A stretch of DNA of 30,013 bases. Origin: UBA4738 sp002413305 (GTDB taxonomy: Bacteria; Actinomycetota; UBA4738). Shown piece after piece: positions 24,775 through 30,013 of the stretch; positions within the stretch are counted from its first letter, which is position 1; every line of letters begins with the position of its first letter. The notes under the pieces were generated by a model that was not told the origin of the DNA, did no database searches, and was given only the letters and a program-made list of their open reading frames with translations. Location of the stretch: positions 1-30,013 of the forward strand of contig DAIUAM010000038.1 in NCBI GenBank assembly GCA_036847185.1. Direction: 5' to 3'. A program made the position numbers and the translations under genes.

Positions 24775-26862
24775 ATGCCAGGAGGATCACGACGCGCTGA
24801 CCACCGGGGCCGCCGGCTCGGTGGGGGCCACACCGCGTCTGGGGAAACCTCGTCCGGCGCATCGGAGACGCGCCGCTCCGCCCGAGGGGCCTCGGCTCGA
24901 GGTTCCTCGTCTCGAGGTTCCTCGGCTCGACCCCCGGCGCCTGGTCCTTCCGACGGACGGGGGGCCTCGGCTCGCCACGGCGGCGGTGCTGCCGGCCACA
25001 CCAGCCGGCAGACCACTCCACCGTCCGGCGTGCCAGACCTGCTGACCCGCGAGGAAGCCGCGAAGAGGGCGGGGATCACCTACAACACCATCCTGTTGTG
25101 GGAGAAGGCCGGGCGGCTCAAGCCCGTCCCCCGCGGCGACGCCCGCGATGAGCATTTCTACATTTCCGAGAGGGAACTCGACCAGGTCCTCCAGCTCGAG
25201 GCGCAGCTCGACGCGGTCGGTATCTGGGGCGTGACCCCGCCTTCCGGCCTCACCGAGTCGCCGGCGGAGGCGATCTTCCCGGCCAGGGGGCGTCGCCGCA
25301 AGCGGACGGCGGACGGCGATCTCGCCAAGTTCGCCCAGGACACCGTGGTCAAGTTCGCCGGCGGGGCGGCCAACGGCCTGTTCGCGTTCCTCGGCGCCAT
25401 CGTGATCACCAGGGGTTTGCACGCGAGCGAGGCGGGGGTGTTCTTCGAGGCTCTCGCCATCTACACCATCGTGAGTAATACGATCGAACTCGGGGCCGAC
25501 ACCGGACTGATGCGGATGATCCCCCGCTACCGGGCACTGGGCAGGACGCAGGATGTCCGGCGGACCCTGAAGGTGGCCCTGTGGCCCATCGTCCCCATCG
25601 GGACGGTGGCCGCCGTGGCGATGTTCGTCTTCGCCCCGCAGCTCTCCCGGATCTTCACGGAGCACGCCCACCACGGGGCCGGGTCGATCGCGCTGATCCC
25701 GTATATCCGGGTCTTCGCGGTGGCCGTTCCTCTCACGTCCCTCACCACCGTCATCCTTGCCGGCACGAGGGGCTTCGGCACGATGGTCCCCTCGGTGGCG
25801 ATCAACAACGTGGCCGAGCCTGCCCTTCGCCCGGTTCTGGTCCTGGGAGTCCTGCTCGCCGGCCTGGGAAGCGTCGCGGTCGCCCTGGCATGGGTGGCGC
25901 CGGTCGCCCTCGGGATCCCCGTCGTGGTGCTGTGGCTGTACCGTCTGCTCCGCCGGGCCGAGCGGCGGGACCACACGGACCGGACCGCACCCCGCCCCAA
26001 CAGCGACCTGGCATCGGAGTTCTGGCGCTTCTCATGGCCTCGGGGGCTGGCCGCGGTCTTCTCTGTAGTGGTCACCTGGCTCGACACCCTGCTCATCGGG
26101 GCGCTACGGACGACCCGGGAGGCCGGGATCTACACGGCGGCCACCCGCTATACCCTTGTCGGCGCCGCGCTGATCCAGGCCGTGGTGATCGTGATCTCCC
26201 CGTTGATCGCTTCCATGCTGGCCAACCGCGGGGATCGCCCGCGCGCCGAGCGCCTGTTCCAGACCTCTGTGTGGTGGCTGATGATCCCGACGTGGCCCGT
26301 GTACTTCGTGCTGATGACGTTCGCCCCCGTCTTGCTCCGCGTGTTCGGCCACACCTACGTCAACGGTTCGAGCGCTCTGGTCATCCTCTCGGCCGCCGTG
26401 CTGTTCAGCACCGGCGTCGGCCCGGTCACTGCCGTGCTGCTCATGGGCGGAAAGAGCTCGTGGAACATGATCGACGCCGCCGTGGCTCTGGTGGCGAACG
26501 TGGGCCTGAACCTGCTCCTCATCCCGCGGTACGGGATCAACGGCGCCGCCATCGCCTGGGCCGCGAGCATCGTATTGATCAACCTCCTCTCCATCCTGCA
26601 GGTCCGCTTCTGGATGAAGCTCCAGCCGTTCGGGCGGGGATACCCGATCGTGTTCGTCTCCTCGGCTGTCATCTTCGGTGGCCTGGGGCTCGCTACCCGA
26701 CTGATCGTGGGCGCGTCCATCCCGGCGTTCTTGGGATACGGGGCCGTGGCCAGCGTGCTGTATCTCGGCGTGCTGTGGTGGTTCCGCGGAACGCTCCGGC
26801 TGACCGGGCTCCATCGCACCTTGCGGTTGCGCAACGTCTTGAACGAGCAGAGCTGGCTCTAA
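24775..26862 (+). CDS. Polysaccharide flippase with N-terminal MerR/excisionase-like HTH
   Basis: This is a 695-aa protein in one open frame with four parts. Residues 1-85 are a Ser/Arg/Gly-rich, probably disordered segment with a tandem repeat. Residues about 88-140 are a helix-turn-helix (LLTREEAAKRAGITYNTI, then LWEKAGRLKPVPRG and HFYISERELDQVL) like MerR/excisionase domains. A linker covers 141-185. A multi-spanning Wzx/MATE-like flippase (about 12-14 segments) fills the rest and likely moves lipid-linked oligosaccharide across the membrane. The fusion is unusual; the DNA-binding role is inference. GTG at 25030 could start the protein just before the HTH. It is divergent from the sugar transferase. 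Confidence 0.85.
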   Translation: MPGGSRRADHRGRRLGGGHTASGETSSGASETRRSARGASARGSSSRGSSARPPAPGPSDGRGASARHGGGAAGHTSRQTTPPSGVPDLLTREEAAKRAGITYNTILLWEKAGRLKPVPRGDARDEHFYISERELDQVLQLEAQLDAVGIWGVTPPSGLTESPAEAIFPARGRRRKRTADGDLAKFAQDTVVKFAGGAANGLFAFLGAIVITRGLHASEAGVFFEALAIYTIVSNTIELGADTGLMRMIPRYRALGRTQDVRRTLKVALWPIVPIGTVAAVAMFVFAPQLSRIFTEHAHHGAGSIALIPYIRVFAVAVPLTSLTTVILAGTRGFGTMVPSVAINNVAEPALRPVLVLGVLLAGLGSVAVALAWVAPVALGIPVVVLWLYRLLRRAERRDHTDRTAPRPNSDLASEFWRFSWPRGLAAVFSVVVTWLDTLLIGALRTTREAGIYTAATRYTLVGAALIQAVVIVISPLIASMLANRGDRPRAERLFQTSVWWLMIPTWPVYFVLMTFAPVLLRVFGHTYVNGSSALVILSAAVLFSTGVGPVTAVLLMGGKSSWNMIDAAVALVANVGLNLLLIPRYGINGAAIAWAASIVLINLLSILQVRFWMKLQPFGRGYPIVFVSSAVIFGGLGLATRLIVGASIPAFLGYGAVASVLYLGVLWWFRGTLRLTGLHRTLRLRNVLNEQSWL
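24890..24930 (+). repeat. 15-bp tandem repeat in the flippase N-terminus
   Basis: The unit CCTCGGCTCGAGGTT occurs at 24890-24904, again with one change at 24905-24919, and partly at 24920-24930. In frame it encodes the pentapeptide pattern (A/S)-S-(A/S)-R-G. The unit length is a multiple of three, so copy-number change would keep the reading frame. Confidence 0.8.
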
Positions 26863-26896
26863 CCAGGGCGCGGGGCAGCGGCGGACTCGGCAGAGG

Positions 26897-28030
26897 TCAG
26901 ACGGGGAGGCCGCGCCGCCGGGCCACGTCGCGGAAGAACGCGTCGTGCTGCCGGGCGATCTCCTCCCACGAGTAGTGTTCGGCGATCCGCCGCTGCGCCT
27001 CGCCACCCAGACGCCGAACCTCATCGGGATCGGCGTCCGCCTGCTTGATCCTCTCGGCAACGGAGCCGAGACGCTTCTCCCACAGCACGCCGGTCCCTTC
27101 GAGGTTCTCGGAGTTGAAGGGGGTGTCCAGGGCGATGACGAGGTTGCCGCAACCCATCGCCTTCAGGAGCGAAGGGTTCGTCCCTCCCACCTCGTGGCCG
27201 TGCAGGTACGCGTAGCAGCCCAGATGGAGCTTCTCCACTCGCATGTCCCCGTAGACGGGACCCAGGAACCGGACCCGGCCTCGCGATCCCAGGTCCTGGA
27301 GGTGGCGCCAGTACGGCGTTTCGTAGTTCATGCCGCCCGCGATCACCAGCTCTTTGTCGGAACCCGAGGCGATGAATTCCCGGATGATGATGTCGAGGTT
27401 GTTCTCGGGCTCGATCCGGCACGCCACCAGGTAGTAGCTGCCGCGCTCGAGCTGCCACTCGTCGAGTCCCCCCTCCGGCAGGTCGTTCAGGACGTGCGCG
27501 CCGTTGGTGAGGTAGGTGGAGGCTCGACCGTACGTTGTCTTGAAGTACTGCCGGATCGCCTTGGCGTCGGACACGAGCTCGTCGGCGGCCATCCGGACCG
27601 CGACCCATTCGGCGAACCGCAGGTACGCGCGCCCCACCAGACTCCACTTGCGGCGCTTCCACTCCAGACCGTCGGTGTTGACCACGACGATGCGTCTTCG
27701 ACTGGCCCGGATCGGCACGTACATCGGGGCGCTTCGCGTGCCCAGGAAGTAGTAGAGGTCGAACGGCCTGCGCAGCGAGTCGAGGATCGACGTGAACTCG
27801 TGCGAAAGCTGCTCGACCGATCGCCGCTTCAGGTACGGCGTGTGGACCAGGCGGACTCCCTTGTACTCCTCGAGAAGGTCGTCCCCCGTGTAGCCTCGCC
27901 GGCAGTACACCGTCACCTCGTGTCCCAGTTCGACCAGACGGGGTGTCAGCTCCTCCGCGAACGTCTCGAACCCGCCATACCCGGCCGGGATCCCCCGGCT
28001 GCCGATGACCGCGATGCGCAGACCGGTCAC
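26897..28030 (-). CDS. Family 4-type glycosyltransferase with DUF1972 N-terminal domain
   Basis: This 377-aa cytoplasmic or membrane-associated GT-B enzyme starts RIAVIGSRGIPAGYGGFETF, the signature of the DUF1972 group that includes rhamnosyltransferase-like enzymes. The donor-binding half contains YYLVACRIEPENNLDIIIRE and GHEVGGTNPSLLKAMGCGN with the acidic residue of the nucleotide-sugar site. The GTG at 28030 overlaps the rmlD-like stop as GTGA; a longer frame upstream lies inside that gene. The neighbouring RmlD-like reductase makes a deoxysugar such as rhamnose a plausible donor, but this is inference. Confidence 0.9.
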   Translation of the reverse strand: MTGLRIAVIGSRGIPAGYGGFETFAEELTPRLVELGHEVTVYCRRGYTGDDLLEEYKGVRLVHTPYLKRRSVEQLSHEFTSILDSLRRPFDLYYFLGTRSAPMYVPIRASRRRIVVVNTDGLEWKRRKWSLVGRAYLRFAEWVAVRMAADELVSDAKAIRQYFKTTYGRASTYLTNGAHVLNDLPEGGLDEWQLERGSYYLVACRIEPENNLDIIIREFIASGSDKELVIAGGMNYETPYWRHLQDLGSRGRVRFLGPVYGDMRVEKLHLGCYAYLHGHEVGGTNPSLLKAMGCGNLVIALDTPFNSENLEGTGVLWEKRLGSVAERIKQADADPDEVRRLGGEAQRRIAEHYSWEEIARQHDAFFRDVARRRGLPV

Positions 28031-28905
28031 CCCGGGCCTCCTGCCGGCAGCACCGGCCGATCCACGCTCAGGTACCAGCGGAGGGCATCCTGCCACGAAC
28101 GGGCGGTGGGGAGCCCCAACGCCGCGCTCCGGGTGTCCAGGAGCACGGAGTTCTTCGGGCGACGAACCGCTTCGTCGACAGCCTGGCGAGGGGACAGGTT
28201 CGCCTCCAGCCCGGCGAGCTCGAAGATCGTCCGGGCGAAGCGGTACCAGGAACAGGTTCCCGAGTTCGCCACGTGGTAGATGCCAGGGGGAACGCTCCGC
28301 TCCAGGAGCAGCAGGATGCGCTCGGCCATGTCCCTGGTCGAGGTCGGGGAGAAGATCTGGTCGTCCACCACCGAGATGGCGTCGCCGGCCCGTGCTTTCG
28401 ACAGCATGGTCTCGACGAAGTTCCCCCCCTTCCCCGAGCTCCCGGCGTGGCCGAACAGACCGGATCCCCGGACAACGAGGGAGTCGGGGCAGGCCAGGCC
28501 GACCGCACGCTCCCCGGCAGCCTTCGAGATCCCATAGACGTTCACGGGAGTCGGAGGATCGTCTTCCCGATAACCGGTGGAGACGGCTCCGTCGAACACG
28601 TAGTCGGTGCTCACGAAGACGTACCGAGCCCCCGCACGGCGCGCCGACCGCGCCACGTGCAGCGGTCCCAACGCGTTGACGGCGAACGACCGGGCGGGAT
28701 CCTGTTCACAGAGTTCGACCTTGTGGAAGGCGGCGGCGTCGAGCACGACGTCGGGGCGGGTGGATGTGACCACCGCCTCCACCCGGTCGGGGTCGGTGAC
28801 GTCCGTTTCGCTGCGCCTGGGGCGGATCAGCTCGACCCGGCCCTCCGAGGCGTCCGCCAGATCGCTCCCGAGTTGCCCCCATCCCCCAAACGCGAGCAGC
28901 CGCAT
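28027..28905 (-). CDS. dTDP-4-dehydrorhamnose reductase-like protein (RmlD family)
   Basis: This 292-aa short-chain dehydrogenase-type enzyme is expected to reduce a 4-keto-deoxysugar nucleotide. The N-terminal GGWGQLGSDL binds the cofactor. VVLDAAAFHKVELCE, VFVSTDYVFDGAVS and the catalytic pair in VYGISKAAGE follow. It ends with a typical RmlD C-terminal helix (SWQDALRWYL). The ATG at 28905 is two nt after the epimerase stop. rmlA, rmlB and rmlC are not in this window, so the product (dTDP-rhamnose or a related sugar) is not certain. Confidence 0.88.
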   Translation of the reverse strand: MRLLAFGGWGQLGSDLADASEGRVELIRPRRSETDVTDPDRVEAVVTSTRPDVVLDAAAFHKVELCEQDPARSFAVNALGPLHVARSARRAGARYVFVSTDYVFDGAVSTGYREDDPPTPVNVYGISKAAGERAVGLACPDSLVVRGSGLFGHAGSSGKGGNFVETMLSKARAGDAISVVDDQIFSPTSTRDMAERILLLLERSVPPGIYHVANSGTCSWYRFARTIFELAGLEANLSPRQAVDEAVRRPKNSVLLDTRSAALGLPTARSWQDALRWYLSVDRPVLPAGGPG

Positions 28906-28907
28906 GG

Positions 28908-30013
28908 CTACCGGGTGGTGAACGTCTCGGAAGGCGCTTCCCGGACCCGCTCGGTGGCCAGCCCGGACGCGTCCTTGAAGTCGGGCTTGGTCAGGACATA
29001 GCCGTGCGTCCGGGCGATCTCCACGGCTTCCTCGAGGAGCTTCATCCACTCGATGTTGTAGTAGCGAGGATTGGAGAAGTCGGTGTAGCCCCACCGATCG
29101 ATCTCCTGGACCATGTCCTCCACGGCTTCCTCGAGACTCACCAGCGGCTGGAACCCGAGCGTGTGGAGGATCTTGTTGCCGGACACGCGGTAGCTCCGCA
29201 GCATCCGATAGGAATAGTCGACGTCGAGGTCCACCTTCAGCCCGAGCTGGGACAGGACGTGCTGGACGCGGAGGGCCAGCTCCGAGATGCGGAAGTTGCC
29301 CGCCGTCAGATTGAAGATCTCCCCCCGGATCAGGTCGACGTCGCACTCAAGGGCCATGACATAGGCGCGGGCGACGTCCTTCACGTCGATCAGCGGGCGC
29401 CACATGGCGCCCCCGTAGTGAACCGACATCTTCCCCTTCGACAGGGCGTCCTTGACGAAGGCGTTCACCACCAGGTCGTAGCGCATCCGCGGCGAGAAGC
29501 CGAAGATGGTGCCCTTGCGGAAAGCGACCGGGGCGAACGACTCGTCCGCCAGGGCGAGGATCGGACCTTCGGCCGCGAGCTTGGAAGTGGCGTAGGCGGC
29601 CTTCGGGGCGACGTCCGACGCCTCGTCGAGCAGCAGGTCGTTCACATCCTCCCCGACACCACGGTCGTAGATCGAGCAGGTGCTTCCGAAGACGAGCCGT
29701 TCCACGCCGGCCCGCTTGGAGATCTCGGCGACCCGGATGGAGGCGAGCGTGTTCAGCTCCTCGTTCGCCTTCGGATTGAACTCGGCCGTCGGGTCGTTAG
29801 ACAGGCCGCCGATGTTGATGACCGCCGAGCAGTCCTGCACCAGCGACTCGTCGAACTCACGCATGTCCTCCACGATCAGCTCGACGCGGTCGAGGAATCG
29901 CGACGCCGGCTCGCGGCCGAAGAACAGCCTGTCCAGGATCTTGACGGAGTAGCCCTTCGCAAGCAGTTCCTCGATGAGGACACAACCCACATACCCGGCT
30001 CCGCCGACGACCA
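28908..30013 (-). CDS. NAD-dependent nucleotide-sugar epimerase/dehydratase (5' end outside window)
   Basis: This extended SDR enzyme is cut by the right edge. The Rossmann motif VVGGAGYVG reads into the last bases, so the start lies beyond 30013 and a GTG at 29990 inside this motif is not the true start. Visible motifs include INIGGLSNDPTAEF, the catalytic Ser in GSTCSIYD and the YATSK Tyr/Lys pair, then RPLIDVKDVARAYVMAL. The C-terminal end runs about 60 residues past the core (from about NPRYYNIEWMKLLEE). The sugar substrate is unknown. It is the first visible gene of a three-gene glycan operon. Confidence 0.88.
   Translation of the reverse strand, partial: VVGGAGYVGCVLIEELLAKGYSVKILDRLFFGREPASRFLDRVELIVEDMREFDESLVQDCSAVINIGGLSNDPTAEFNPKANEELNTLASIRVAEISKRAGVERLVFGSTCSIYDRGVGEDVNDLLLDEASDVAPKAAYATSKLAAEGPILALADESFAPVAFRKGTIFGFSPRMRYDLVVNAFVKDALSKGKMSVHYGGAMWRPLIDVKDVARAYVMALECDVDLIRGEIFNLTAGNFRISELALRVQHVLSQLGLKVDLDVDYSYRMLRSYRVSGNKILHTLGFQPLVSLEEAVEDMVQEIDRWGYTDFSNPRYYNIEWMKLLEEAVEIARTHGYVLTKPDFKDASGLATERVREAPSETFTTR

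Noticed and set aside
24779..24784. AGGAGG just after the flippase ATG as a ribosome-binding site
   Set aside because: No usable start codon lies at proper spacing after it in the coding frame; it is probably chance within the coding sequence.
29988..29990. GTG at 29990 as the start of the epimerase
   Set aside because: The Rossmann motif VVGGAGYVG reads through this codon from the window edge, so the gene begins outside.

Overview
The window is GC-rich bacterial DNA. Its main content is one very long ribosomal-protein superoperon on the minus strand, flanked by envelope and surface-glycan genes. The organism is most likely an Actinomycetota lineage. The evidence is the EF-Tu N-terminus (GHIDHGKTTLTAAITKVL), the L3 segment ASHGTERKHRSPGAIGACAT, many GTG starts, C- or G-ending codons, and zinc-type S14, L36 and L24 proteins. 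Some features differ from the familiar Streptomyces/Mycobacterium layout. tuf runs straight into the S10 cluster, rpsD is missing from the alpha cluster, rpoBC is not upstream of rpsL, and rplM-rpsI does not follow truA. A poorly studied deep actinobacterial lineage is therefore more likely than a model genus. This is inference from sequence alone.

Layout, in transcription order on the minus strand (right to left). A consensus-like promoter (TTGACA, 18 bp, TAGGAT; 21614-21643) drives about 20 kb of genes: rpsL, rpsG, fusA, tuf, a 62-aa uncharacterised gene, rpsJ, rplC, rplD, rplW, rplB, rpsS, rplV, rpsC, rplP, rpmC, rpsQ, rplN, rplX, rplE, rpsZ (zinc S14), rpsH, rplF, rplR, rpsE, rpmD, rplO, secY, adk, map, infA, rpmJ, rpsM, rpsK, rpoA, rplQ and truA. 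Most junctions are overlaps (GTGA, ATGA, TTGA, TAGTG, TGATG) or gaps below 50 nt, which suggests translational coupling. Three GC-rich hairpins followed by T runs interrupt this array: in the rpsL leader, between rpsG and fusA, and between map and infA. The last is interleaved with a promoter-like sequence. A lipoprotein polysaccharide deacetylase follows truA.

Upstream of rpsL (right side) lie a CPA2-type cation/proton antiporter and a polyprenyl-phosphate sugar-1-phosphate transferase, both on the minus strand. A divergent plus-strand gene encodes a polysaccharide flippase with an N-terminal MerR/excisionase-like helix-turn-helix. Then come three tightly packed minus-strand genes: a sugar-nucleotide epimerase (cut by the window edge), an RmlD-like reductase and a DUF1972-type glycosyltransferase. 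Together they look like part of an exopolysaccharide or cell-surface glycan locus. They cover priming of the lipid carrier, nucleotide-sugar supply, glycosyl transfer and flipping. No polymerase or ligase is visible here.

The two most interesting candidates are the small Cys-containing gene coupled at both ends between tuf and rpsJ, and the helix-turn-helix/flippase fusion. I saw no tRNA, rRNA, CRISPR array, insertion sequence or prophage gene.
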